Below are positions 52,748 through 60,982 of a DNA stretch of 64,000 nucleotides, piece after piece. Made by a program: the position numbers and the translations under genes. How positions within the stretch are numbered: position 1 is the stretch's first letter; every line of letters starts with the position of its first letter. The stretch is from DSOI01 sp041394885 (GTDB taxonomy: Bacteria; Acidobacteriota; Terriglobia; Bryobacterales; Bryobacteraceae), in assembly GCA_041394885.1 (NCBI GenBank), contig JAWKHI010000003.1, positions 124,001 through 188,000 of the forward strand, given 5' to 3'. The notes under the pieces were generated by a model. It was not told the DNA's origin. It saw only the letters and a list, made by a program, of their open reading frames with translations, and searched no databases.

Positions 52748-53563
52748 ATGAATCCCCCACCCCCGCCTGTTCCTGCCAGAGGGCAGGCTTCTCCGGTGAC
52801 CCCACAAGCTTTCTGGGAAGCGCCGAACCGGAAGCATGTCATGATTTTGGCCATTCTCGCCGCCATTGCCTTCATCGCTCTCGCCACGTTGATACTGCCC
52901 GGGCGGGCAGCGATTCTGCTACTCGACTATCCGTCCACCAAGTTCCCTTACCCGCTCACGATCCAGAACCTGATGCACATCCTGTTCTTCATCGGGCTCG
53001 GCGAACTGTTCGTCCGATGGCGCGCCGGCGCACACGAGGTCTCACTGCTCGCCCGGCGTTTCCTGCCCGAAGACGAAGAAACCGTGTTGCGGTCCCGCGA
53101 TCTGGCGCCCATCCGGCGCACCGTGGCTGCCGCGGTCGACGGTGAGCGCGGCTATCTGCCGTCGCTGATCAATCTGAGCATTCTGCAGTTCCAGTCGAGC
53201 CGGTCCACGGACCAGACCGCGACGGTGATGAGCAATCACCTCGATATGATCGCCAACCGCGTCGAACTGCGCTACGGCATGGTCCGCTTCCTCGCCTGGA
53301 TGGTGCCGACACTCGGCTTCATCGGAACCGTCTACTCGCTGGGCGCCTCGCTTTCCGAAGCCGGACAGTCCACCGGAGACCTGGACATCAAACAAGTGGC
53401 CCGTACGCTCGGGGTGGGCTTCGACACAACCATGGTGGCGCTGGTGCAAAGCGCCATTCTCGTTTTCATCATGCAACTGGTGCAGGAACAGGAAGAGGCC
53501 GCCGTCAATAGCGCCGGCGACTATACTCTCCGCAACCTGATCAACCGTCTCTACGAGGGCTAG
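52748..53563 (+). CDS. TolQ/ExbB/MotA-like proton-channel subunit
   Basis: A 271-residue membrane protein. Helices lie near residues 31-53, 69-87, 177-199 and 222-244. The last two form the family core: FLAWMVPTLGFIGTVYSLGA and GVGFDTTMVALVQSAILVFI, equivalent to the pore helices of TolQ, ExbB and MotA. The large cytoplasmic loop (88-175) is charged, as in the family. With the next gene it should form a proton- or ion-driven motor in the inner membrane. It follows the FHA gene by 13 bases, with an AGAGGAGG site. Identity as a motor is inferred from homology. Confidence 0.88.
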   Translation: MNPPPPPVPARGQASPVTPQAFWEAPNRKHVMILAILAAIAFIALATLILPGRAAILLLDYPSTKFPYPLTIQNLMHILFFIGLGELFVRWRAGAHEVSLLARRFLPEDEETVLRSRDLAPIRRTVAAAVDGERGYLPSLINLSILQFQSSRSTDQTATVMSNHLDMIANRVELRYGMVRFLAWMVPTLGFIGTVYSLGASLSEAGQSTGDLDIKQVARTLGVGFDTTMVALVQSAILVFIMQLVQEQEEAAVNSAGDYTLRNLINRLYEG

Positions 53564-53566
53564 CCG

Positions 53567-54394
53567 ATGCAGCGGCGCCGGCGCGAAGTCAATATCTTCA
53601 ATGTCTCGCTGTTAGACATTCTCTGCGGAGCGCTGGGCGCGTTCTGCTTCCTCATGATCGTGCTGCTGCCCTACTGGCGTCCGCCCGGGGCCAACGCGCG
53701 GGATCTCGAGCGGCAGTATCAAGAAGCGATGCGCGAATTACAGGACCTTCGCAGGAAAATCAGCCAGATGCCCGACGGGCCATCCCTATCCCGCCAGTTG
53801 GAGAAAATGCTCGACGACATGCGCAAACGGCAGCGCCAGTTGATGGACTCCGTAAACAAGCTCGAACAGGCCAAGCGCGACTTGAAGAAGAGTGAGGATC
53901 GCGCCAACCAACTCGAGATGCGGCGCCCCATGGTGGTGAATCTACTGTGGTCGTCGCGCGGGCACAACGTCGACCTCTATCTCCGTAGCCGCTACAAAGG
54001 CCCCAAGGGCAACATGCAGGATCCGGTGGACCCGGCCAAGGCCCAGAGCCGATACTGGAACGGCGATCTCTACACCCTTTGCGGAAGCGGCCCCTGCATG
54101 GAAAGCTGGATGGTGCGCGACATGCCGATCGGCGTCGAAACAGAAATCCACTACAAATTCCTGGCCGCGAACGGCAACTCCGCGCCGGCGCAGATCGGGC
54201 CGGTGACGTTGAACCACGCCGGGGGCTTTTACCGTCTGCCCGGCGCATCCATGCCGGCCGAAAAGACTTCTCTCTTTGTGGGCGTGGCCACGCTCGACGC
54301 CAATCTCAAGCTGCAATTCGCTCCGCAGCCGCAATTTGCCGCCCAGTTCGCGGCCCTGAACAAGCCCGATCCACCCGCGGGAGAACGACAGTAG
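53567..54394 (+). CDS. ExbD/MotB-like partner with coiled coil and unknown periplasmic domain
   Basis: A 275-residue protein. A short basic start is followed by a membrane helix (residues 15-38) that has Asp17 in NVSLLDILCGALGAFCF, the place where ExbD, TolR and MotB carry the essential proton-binding Asp. Residues 43-125 form a coiled coil. The remaining 150 residues are beta-rich (VDLYLRSRYKGPKG, MVRDMPIGVETEIHYKF) and do not resemble the OmpA peptidoglycan-binding domain of MotB or TolR, so the load of the motor is different. It begins 3 bases after the channel gene. The last part could recall DUF2135-like folds; low confidence there. Confidence 0.75.
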   Translation: MQRRRREVNIFNVSLLDILCGALGAFCFLMIVLLPYWRPPGANARDLERQYQEAMRELQDLRRKISQMPDGPSLSRQLEKMLDDMRKRQRQLMDSVNKLEQAKRDLKKSEDRANQLEMRRPMVVNLLWSSRGHNVDLYLRSRYKGPKGNMQDPVDPAKAQSRYWNGDLYTLCGSGPCMESWMVRDMPIGVETEIHYKFLAANGNSAPAQIGPVTLNHAGGFYRLPGASMPAEKTSLFVGVATLDANLKLQFAPQPQFAAQFAALNKPDPPAGERQ

Positions 54395-54402
54395 AAACCA
54401 CC

Positions 54403-54969
54403 ATGATTCAATGCAACGCCGGACACTTCTACGATGAGCAGCGGCACAGCGTGTGCCCCTACTGCGCTACGCCGATCGACATTCCGCCGCCGGGCCGGAC
54501 GGTGGCGATGCGCTCCAATCCCGCCTCCCCCCAGGCGGGCGCCGCCGGGCAGCCGTCCCCAGCTTCTCCCACCCAGCCCATGCGCCCGGCGGCAGGCGCC
54601 ACGGTGCGTCTGGTCGAGCAGAACCACGGCATCGATCCCGTTGTGGGTTGGCTGGTTTGCGTGGAAGGCCCTGACCGCGGCCAGGACTTCCGCCTGCGCG
54701 CGGAGAAGAACTTCATCGGGCGGGACCCGTCGATGGACGTCACCATCGCCGGCGACAACGCCGTCTCCCGGCTTCGCCACGCCGCCGTGGCGTTCGAACC
54801 GGAAAAACGCGAGTTCTGGGTAATCCCTGGCGATTCCGCCGGGCTCGTCTATCTGAACGACGAAGTCGTCCACTCCCCCGCGCCTATGCGGCACGGCGAC
54901 GCGCTCCGCATCGGCAAGAGCCGGCTCACGCTGGTCGCCTTCGCCGGAGAGAACTTCCAGTGGGACTAG
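54403..54969 (+). CDS. FHA-like protein with N-terminal zinc ribbon, degenerate pThr site
   Basis: A 188-residue protein with an N-terminal zinc-binding motif (CNAGHFYDE, then CPYCATPID), a proline-rich linker, and an FHA-like domain at about 85-180 (FIGRDPSMDVTIAGD). The Arg of GRD is present, but the Ser-Arg-x-His motif is altered to SRLRHA and the usual SSNGT loop is AGLVYLND. Phosphothreonine binding may be lost, leaving a scaffold role. The zinc ribbon resembles those of the first FHA protein and of the kinase, an operon-wide theme. No strong ribosome site; 8 bases after the previous gene. Confidence 0.85.
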   Translation: MIQCNAGHFYDEQRHSVCPYCATPIDIPPPGRTVAMRSNPASPQAGAAGQPSPASPTQPMRPAAGATVRLVEQNHGIDPVVGWLVCVEGPDRGQDFRLRAEKNFIGRDPSMDVTIAGDNAVSRLRHAAVAFEPEKREFWVIPGDSAGLVYLNDEVVHSPAPMRHGDALRIGKSRLTLVAFAGENFQWD

Positions 54970-54976
54970 CCAGCAC

Positions 54977-56221
54977 GTGACATACATATTCGGCAACGCG
55001 CAGAACATGGGGGCGAGAGCCCAGCAGCAGGATTCGTTTTGCTTCTCCAATCCCCAAGACCACGCGCTTGCCTCCCACGGCGGTATCCTCGCCGTGTTGG
55101 CCGACGGCATGGGAGGGCTTAGCCATGGAGACGCCGCCGCCCACACCGCGACGGCCACGTTTCTCGCCGCTTACTCCCGCAAGACACACGATGAACCCAT
55201 CCCCCAGGCGCTCGAGCGCAGCCTGCTTGAAGCCAACGCCGCCGTCCACAGCCTTGCCCGGCAATACGCCGCCGACGGCGAACTCGGCACCACGCTGGTG
55301 GCGGCGGTCCTGCACGGCAACCAGCTTCATTGGATCTCGGTGGGCGACAGCGCCATCCTGCTGCGGCGCGGCGATCAATTGGCGCAGCTCAACACCCCGC
55401 ATATCTACGCGGTGATGCTCGACGCGCGCGTCGCCGCCGGCCAAATCACTCCCGGCGCCGCGCTGGCCGATCCGCAGCGCGAGGCGCTCACCAGCCATGT
55501 GGGCCTCGAGCAGATTCCACATATCGATCGCACCGCCCGCCCGCTTCCTCTCGATCCCGGCGACATGGTCTTGCTGGCAAGCGACGGATTGTTCAAAACC
55601 CTCGCCTCCGACGAGATGCTCGCCGTGATGCAAGGGACGCCCCAGCAGCAGTGTGACCGTCTGGTGGAAGAGACAATCGCACGCCGGCTGGAGAATCAGG
55701 ACAACGTGACCGTGATGGCCTTTGCCCAGTCGGCTGTCGACTCAGCCGCGGGCGCCCCTCCGGCCGCTGCCCTCACCGATAGCGTGCCTTCCGGCCTCCT
55801 CGAGCCTTTGATCGAACCGTGCACCGCGCCAGAGACCAGTGACCTTCCGCCTGCTCAGGAACCGGAGCAACCGACCCCGGCCCGGCGCGGACGAGCTGTA
55901 TTTGCCGGCGCCGCCGTTGTGCTGGCTATCCTTGCCGGCGCGGGGTATTGGTGGATGAACACCACCTGCTGTGAGCCTCCGCCCGTGGCTCTTCCCCCTG
56001 CGGCTCTTCCCTCTGCGCCGGAGGCCGTTCCCAGTGACACGCAGGCATCGGCGGAGGAGTTGCCCGCGCCTCCCGGTGACACCGTCGCACCGCCTGGCGA
56101 GAATCAGGCAGCGCCCGCGCCGCCACCCTCCGGGCACATGGACCTGCCGGGAGGCGATTCCCCTCCCCCAGAGAGCCTGCCCCCGCCCGAGGTCCGGAAA
56201 CGAGGCCGGGCACGGCGATGA
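54977..56221 (+). CDS. Membrane-anchored PP2C-type protein phosphatase
   Basis: A 414-residue phosphatase. The PP2C domain (residues 1 to about 250) has all metal-binding motifs: GARAQQQDSF, VLADGMGGLSHG, GTTLVAAVL, LLASDGLFKTL and NQDNVTVM. A membrane helix (about 304-325) is followed by a proline-rich tail of about 85 residues in the periplasm. It removes phosphate from Ser/Thr residues, probably undoing the work of the kinase at 58224. The GTG start at 54977 gives an intact domain. Its end overlaps the next gene by 4 bases. Confidence 0.9.
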   Translation: MTYIFGNAQNMGARAQQQDSFCFSNPQDHALASHGGILAVLADGMGGLSHGDAAAHTATATFLAAYSRKTHDEPIPQALERSLLEANAAVHSLARQYAADGELGTTLVAAVLHGNQLHWISVGDSAILLRRGDQLAQLNTPHIYAVMLDARVAAGQITPGAALADPQREALTSHVGLEQIPHIDRTARPLPLDPGDMVLLASDGLFKTLASDEMLAVMQGTPQQQCDRLVEETIARRLENQDNVTVMAFAQSAVDSAAGAPPAAALTDSVPSGLLEPLIEPCTAPETSDLPPAQEPEQPTPARRGRAVFAGAAVVLAILAGAGYWWMNTTCCEPPPVALPPAALPSAPEAVPSDTQASAEELPAPPGDTVAPPGENQAAPAPPPSGHMDLPGGDSPPPESLPPPEVRKRGRARR

Positions 56222-57477
56222 CGCGGCTCCCGTTCCTCCTGCTCGCCGCCACCCTGGTCCTCCACGGGCAGACGCCTGTCGAGGAGATGCTCTCGCGCGC
56301 CGCCTATATCGAGTTGCGCTCCTCACCCTCCACGGCCTCCATCGGCAGCGGCTTCGCCGTGACAAACCGCCACGTGATCACCAACAATCACGTCTGCTGC
56401 AAGGATCCGCAACGGATGACCCTGACACCCACTGTCTCCGTCGGACGCGAAGCCCGCATTCCGGCCAAGGTGTTATGGCACGCCGCGTCCAAGGATCTCG
56501 CCGTGCTCGAACTTTCGCGCCCGATTCAGGCGCCGACCGTGGTTCTCTCCCAGCGCGAGTTCGCCAAGCCCGGACAGGACGTCTGGGTGGCTGGCTACCC
56601 GAGCGCCTCCTTCGCGATCAGCAGAGTGCCCGACCCCAGCGTCACCAAAGGCGTCATCAGCAAGATCGTCCGCGCCGACAATCCCCGACTGCCCGCGGTT
56701 GGCTTTTTTCAGGTGGATGCCGCCATCAACTCCGGCAACTCCGGCGGACCTCTCTTCAACGCCTGCGCCGAGGTTCTCGGTATCAACACCGCCAGCGTGG
56801 TGGGTGCCGAGGCGGTGCATCTTTCCATCCAGGCCGACGAACTCATGCCGGAACTCGATCGCCTCGGCATCAAGTACACAAAGGCTTCCGCGCCCTGCGC
56901 TCCGGCGCCGGTTTCGACGACCACCACAACCACCAGCGCCGTTCCCGGATGGATGGTGGGCGGGCAGGCGATCACGCTGCTGGCAGCCCTGGGCGCGCTG
57001 CTGTTCACCTTCGCCAATCGCCGCGCGCGGACCACTGTGGCGCAGGCTGCCCGCCGCCTCACGATGCGTCCACCCGCGCCCGCGCCCCAGCCGGTTCTTC
57101 CACAGCCGAAACCGCAACCCAAACCGCCTGCTCCGCCCGCCGCTCCCGCCATGGCCCGCATCGCGCTGCGCGGCGTCAGCGGCACACACGCCGGGCAGGC
57201 CATTCCCCTCGGCGGCAAGCCGTGCGTGTTCGGGCGGGACCCGCAGGTGGCCAATCTGATCTTTCCCGCCGATTCCGCCCACGTTTCCAAACGGCATTGC
57301 CAGATCACGCGCGACACCGACACCGGCCGCATCTGGCTCGAGGACCTGTGGTCGTCCAATGGTACTTTCCTCTCCGATGGCTCACGCCTCCCGTCCGGCG
57401 AGAAGCGCGAGCTGCGCCCCGGAGACCGCTTCTATCTGGGCTGCGAGGACAACTTGTTCGAGATCGCAGCCGGATGA
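56218..57477 (+). CDS. Exported trypsin-like protease joined to a cytoplasmic FHA domain
   Basis: A 419-residue fusion. A signal peptide (1 to about 18) leads into a HtrA/trypsin-type protease domain with the triad His58 (TNNHVC), Asp93 (SKDLAVLEL) and Ser175 (NSGNSGGPLF). A membrane helix (about 246-264) and proline-rich linker (285-310) precede a complete FHA domain (318-417; FGRDPQ, VSKRHCQI, SSNGTF). With this topology the protease lies in the periplasm and the FHA domain in the cytoplasm, so kinase activity inside could gate proteolysis outside, or the reverse. No PDZ domain. It overlaps both neighbours by 4 bases (ATGA). I know of few such fusions. Confidence 0.9.
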   Translation: MTRLPFLLLAATLVLHGQTPVEEMLSRAAYIELRSSPSTASIGSGFAVTNRHVITNNHVCCKDPQRMTLTPTVSVGREARIPAKVLWHAASKDLAVLELSRPIQAPTVVLSQREFAKPGQDVWVAGYPSASFAISRVPDPSVTKGVISKIVRADNPRLPAVGFFQVDAAINSGNSGGPLFNACAEVLGINTASVVGAEAVHLSIQADELMPELDRLGIKYTKASAPCAPAPVSTTTTTTSAVPGWMVGGQAITLLAALGALLFTFANRRARTTVAQAARRLTMRPPAPAPQPVLPQPKPQPKPPAPPAAPAMARIALRGVSGTHAGQAIPLGGKPCVFGRDPQVANLIFPADSAHVSKRHCQITRDTDTGRIWLEDLWSSNGTFLSDGSRLPSGEKRELRPGDRFYLGCEDNLFEIAAG

Positions 57478-58214
57478 GCCTCCGCTTCGACACCGCCGTC
57501 TTTTCCGAACCCGGACACCGGGAGGTGAATCAAGATTGGGCCGGATTCGCCGAAGCCGATGGGTTCGCCTGCTGGGCTCTGGCTGACGGCCTGGGCGGTC
57601 ACGGCGGCGGCGAACTGGCCGCTCACATCGCCGTCGATGCCGTCGTAGCGCGGTTTACTGGGCAACCGGGCGATCCGGCCCCGCTGCTGTCCGCCGCCCA
57701 ACAAGCCGTGCTCGACGGCCAGAAAGCCAATCCGATGCAGGCGCAAATGCGAACCACCATCGTCGTGTTGGTGGCGGGCGAAGGCGGCGCCCGTTGGATT
57801 CACTGCGGCGATTCACGCCTCTACCTGTTTCGCGGCGGCCGCGTCCATCACCAGACGCTCGACCATAGCGTGCCGCAGTCGTTGGTGGAAGCCGGAAAGA
57901 TCGGCCCCACGCAGATCCGCAATCACGAGGATCGCGGCCGGCTGCTGCACAGCCTGGGGACGGCTGGTTCGAGCGCTGCCGCCGGGTGGACGCCCGATAT
58001 CGGCGGCCCCGTCCTCCTCGCACCCACCGACGCATTCCTGCTCACCAGCGACGGCTTCTGGGAGTGGGTAACCGAAATCGAAATGGAAGCGGAACTGGCC
58101 AAAGCAACTTCCGCCCAGGCATGGCTCGATGGGATGCGCGCACGGATTCCCCCCGCCACGCCGGAAAACGATCGTGACAACGCGACAGCCATCGCGATTA
58201 TGATCAACGAGTAG
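57474..58214 (+). CDS. Soluble PP2C-type protein phosphatase
   Basis: A 246-residue single-domain phosphatase with intact metal sites: GHREVNQDWAGF, WALADGLGGHGGG, WIHCGDSRLYLF, LLTSDGFWEWV and DRDNATAIAI. It is the second PP2C of the operon and lacks a membrane helix, so it can reach soluble substrates, while the first sits at the membrane. The two sequences differ clearly, so a recent duplication is unlikely. Its ATG overlaps the stop of the protease gene. Confidence 0.92.
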   Translation: MSLRFDTAVFSEPGHREVNQDWAGFAEADGFACWALADGLGGHGGGELAAHIAVDAVVARFTGQPGDPAPLLSAAQQAVLDGQKANPMQAQMRTTIVVLVAGEGGARWIHCGDSRLYLFRGGRVHHQTLDHSVPQSLVEAGKIGPTQIRNHEDRGRLLHSLGTAGSSAAAGWTPDIGGPVLLAPTDAFLLTSDGFWEWVTEIEMEAELAKATSAQAWLDGMRARIPPATPENDRDNATAIAIMINE

Positions 58215-58223
58215 GGACCGCAC

Positions 58224-60887
58224 ATGGATCAAGCCATTCCCGCCGACCTCTGTTTCGGGTGCATGCAGCCGACCGGCGACGTGGCCGTGTGTCCGAAATG
58301 CGGTTGGCAGCGTGGCGCGCCCGCCGAGTCGCCGCTTTACCTGAACCCGGGCTTTGTCCTCCGCGAGCAGTACCTGGTGGGCCGCTCGCTCGGGCACGGC
58401 GGGTTCGGCATCACCTATCTCGGCTGGGATCTCAACCTCGCCCGCCGCATCGCCATCAAAGAGTACTTTCCTTCCGGAGTCGGCATCCGCGTCACCGGCA
58501 ACCCGGAAGTATTCGCCTATGCGCCGGCCATGCGGGCCGACTATGACTGGGGGCTCGAACGCTATCTCGAGGAAGCGCGCGTGGTGGCCCAGTTCGAAAA
58601 TCACCCCAACATCGTCGCGGTGAAAAACTATTTCCCGGCCAACGGCACCGCCTACATGGTGCTCGAGCATTTGGACGGCATCACCTTCGAGGAGTTCCTG
58701 GCGCGCAGCCAGGGCAAGGTGAGTTGGGACATCGCGCTCCGCGTCATGACGCCCGTGATGGACGCCCTCCGTGAGGTCCACCGCGTGGGCTTGCTGCATC
58801 GCGATATCAGCCCGGACAACATCTTCGTGCTGTGGAGCGGGCAGATCAAGGTAATCGATTTCGGCGCCGCGCGCTACTCGTTGGGTAGCCATAGCAAAAA
58901 CCTGTCCGTGATTCTGAAGCCCGGTTTTGCGCCCCCGGAACAGTATGAAACCCGCGGCGATCAGCGCCCCTGGACCGACGTGTACGCCGTCGCCGCCACC
59001 CTCTACCGCGCCATCACCGGCGAACTACCCTTGCCCGCGCCGGACCGCCGCCGCCAACCCCTGCCCACTCCCACCGCCCTCGGCGCCGAGATCGAGCCGG
59101 GGCGAGAACGCGCCCTCATGCAAGCCCTTTCGCTCGAGCCCGAGGAGCGGTTCGCGACCATGGAAGCGTTTCAGCGGGCGCTGCGTGAAGAGCCTTCGGT
59201 CAGGCCAATCGTGCTCCCGAAGACGGAACCGCCGCCTGCGCCCGCCCCCGGACCCGGTAAGGGGACGCCACCTGCTCTCGACGCCGCGGCGACCACGGAC
59301 CCGATTCCAAAGCCGGGTCCCACGCCAGGGCCGGCGCCGCCTCCCAAGCCCGTCCCACCAGGCCCAGGCGGCTTTCCCCGCTGGCTCATGGGCGTTGCCG
59401 CCGGTGTCCTGGTGCTGGTGGCCGCCGCCGTATTCTGGCCGCGGAAACAGGACGTGCCTCCGTCGATCGAGTACTTCCGCGTGGATCGCGACTCGGTGAC
59501 CGAGGGCGAACGAGCCGAGCTGTCATGGTCGGTCCGGGGTGCCGAGTCCGTGCGCATCGAGGGGCACGGCGCGCAGCCGGCCGCGGGCAAGCTGTCCGTG
59601 AGTCCCGAGCGAACCACTTCGTATGCCCTCCACGCCGAATCGCACGGGCTGGCCGCTGACCAAACGGTAACGGTGACCGTCTCCGCCGCCCGCCGGACAA
59701 CGGGTCCCGATGATCCCGGCAGCCCTGGGCCGGCCGATCCACGCGACGAACCGGCGGCGAGCGCAGCCGAGATTGTCGCCTTCACCGTTTCTCCCGGCAC
59801 GGTGGCCCCGAACGAACAGGCGATGCTCACGTGGGACGTGCGCGGCGCCAAGGAGGTGAAGGTCGGGAAGACGGTGCTGCCGCCCAGCGGGTCCGCGCCC
59901 GTACGCGTCCAGACCTCCACCCGTTACACGCTGCGCGCCACCGGCGCGGACGGCAAGTTCGTGGAACGCGACGTCGTGCTCACTGTGCGCGCGCCTTCCA
60001 CCACCAATCGCGAAACGCCCAAACCGCCAGTCTCGGTGTCACGGTTTGAATTCACTCCGTCCACCGTGGCCGCGGGGGGCAGCGCCCGTTTGGACTGGGC
60101 CGTTACCGGTTCGACGGCGGTGCGCATCAACAACCGCGCCGTCGCCGCTTCCGGCTCCATCCCCGTCCGGCCCACGCAATCGCTCAGCGTCGAACTGGTG
60201 GCGGAAGGGCCCGGCGGTCCGATTCGCCGCACCGCCACGTTGACGCTCCAGCCCGCGCAATCGCCCTACCAGAACCCCTCGGCTGCCGGTCCGCAGATCA
60301 CCGCCTTTGCCGCTAATCCGGTATCCATCAACCAGCGCGGGCAAATGGTGACCCTGTTCTATTCCACCCGGAACGCCGTCCGAGTGTTGATTCAGCCGGA
60401 AGTGGGCAATCTCACCTCCACTCAGGGCCGCGTGACCGTCTTCCCCACCGGCAGCACGCAATACACGATCACGGCCTACGCGGCCAATGGCCAGTCGGTA
60501 TCGCAATCGGTCCGCGTGAGCGCCGGTGGCGATGGCCGGTTTCTGCCGCAAGACCAGCCCGTGGTGAGCCGGAATGCGTGGCGCGTCTATCATCACCATG
60601 GTTCGGCGATCCTTTCGGGCGCCATCGATTTTGGGCGCGGCGCTTCTTCTGGTAGCGGCTGCTACGGGACGCTCTCGCTGGTGGGTGACAAGTTGACGTT
60701 CGATTCCTCCACCAACGACGGCTTCAGTGTCGCGGCCCGGTCCATCGCCGAGGTAGAGGCCAACCGGCTGCGGTTGGGAGGCAAGAGCGCCTTCCACATC
60801 AAGCTGGGCTCCGGCGCCAATTACAACTTCGTGCCGCAGTATTCGCTCAACTCGATCGTCGCCGCGATACGCAGGGCCATGCAGTGA
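58224..60887 (+). CDS. Zinc-ribbon Ser/Thr kinase with four periplasmic Ig-like units
   Basis: An 887-residue receptor-type kinase. The N-terminus is a zinc ribbon (Cys10, Cys13, Cys23, Cys26). The kinase domain (about 48-320) has an intact glycine loop LGHGGFGITYLG, IAIKEYFP (Lys78), catalytic loop His192-Arg-Asp194 (HRDISPDNI), Asp212 (IDFGAAR) and APPEQY, so it should be active. A proline-rich stretch and membrane helix (385-408) follow. The periplasmic part has four related Ig-like units (about 412-489, 513-591, 603-677, 689-769), then a final beta-rich domain (785-887). It is the last gene of the cluster, 9 bases after the phosphatase. Confidence 0.93.
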   Translation: MDQAIPADLCFGCMQPTGDVAVCPKCGWQRGAPAESPLYLNPGFVLREQYLVGRSLGHGGFGITYLGWDLNLARRIAIKEYFPSGVGIRVTGNPEVFAYAPAMRADYDWGLERYLEEARVVAQFENHPNIVAVKNYFPANGTAYMVLEHLDGITFEEFLARSQGKVSWDIALRVMTPVMDALREVHRVGLLHRDISPDNIFVLWSGQIKVIDFGAARYSLGSHSKNLSVILKPGFAPPEQYETRGDQRPWTDVYAVAATLYRAITGELPLPAPDRRRQPLPTPTALGAEIEPGRERALMQALSLEPEERFATMEAFQRALREEPSVRPIVLPKTEPPPAPAPGPGKGTPPALDAAATTDPIPKPGPTPGPAPPPKPVPPGPGGFPRWLMGVAAGVLVLVAAAVFWPRKQDVPPSIEYFRVDRDSVTEGERAELSWSVRGAESVRIEGHGAQPAAGKLSVSPERTTSYALHAESHGLAADQTVTVTVSAARRTTGPDDPGSPGPADPRDEPAASAAEIVAFTVSPGTVAPNEQAMLTWDVRGAKEVKVGKTVLPPSGSAPVRVQTSTRYTLRATGADGKFVERDVVLTVRAPSTTNRETPKPPVSVSRFEFTPSTVAAGGSARLDWAVTGSTAVRINNRAVAASGSIPVRPTQSLSVELVAEGPGGPIRRTATLTLQPAQSPYQNPSAAGPQITAFAANPVSINQRGQMVTLFYSTRNAVRVLIQPEVGNLTSTQGRVTVFPTGSTQYTITAYAANGQSVSQSVRVSAGGDGRFLPQDQPVVSRNAWRVYHHHGSAILSGAIDFGRGASSGSGCYGTLSLVGDKLTFDSSTNDGFSVAARSIAEVEANRLRLGGKSAFHIKLGSGANYNFVPQYSLNSIVAAIRRAMQ

Positions 60888-60982
60888 GGTGGGGCACGAA
60901 TCCGGGGGCTTCGCCTCGATGTAGGCGCGAGGGATGACCACGCCCGGGAGCCAAGGGCATCTCGAGTTTGCCGATCCCGCCC

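Noticed and set aside
52748..54394. Zorya-type anti-phage motor (ZorA/ZorB)
   Set aside because: The channel-like subunit fits loosely, but the partner has no OmpA-like end and there is no ZorC, ZorD or ZorE nearby. FHA, PP2C and kinase genes point to another role.
55971..57473. Upstream extension of the soluble PP2C frame across the protease-FHA gene
   Set aside because: The translation is Arg/Pro/His-rich noise opposite in phase to a clear protease-FHA protein; the PP2C starts at the ATG 57474.
52294..60887. Type VI secretion phosphorylation pathway or TerY-P triad
   Set aside because: No T6SS structural genes and no vWA protein are present; only the kinase/PP2C/FHA parts are shared.
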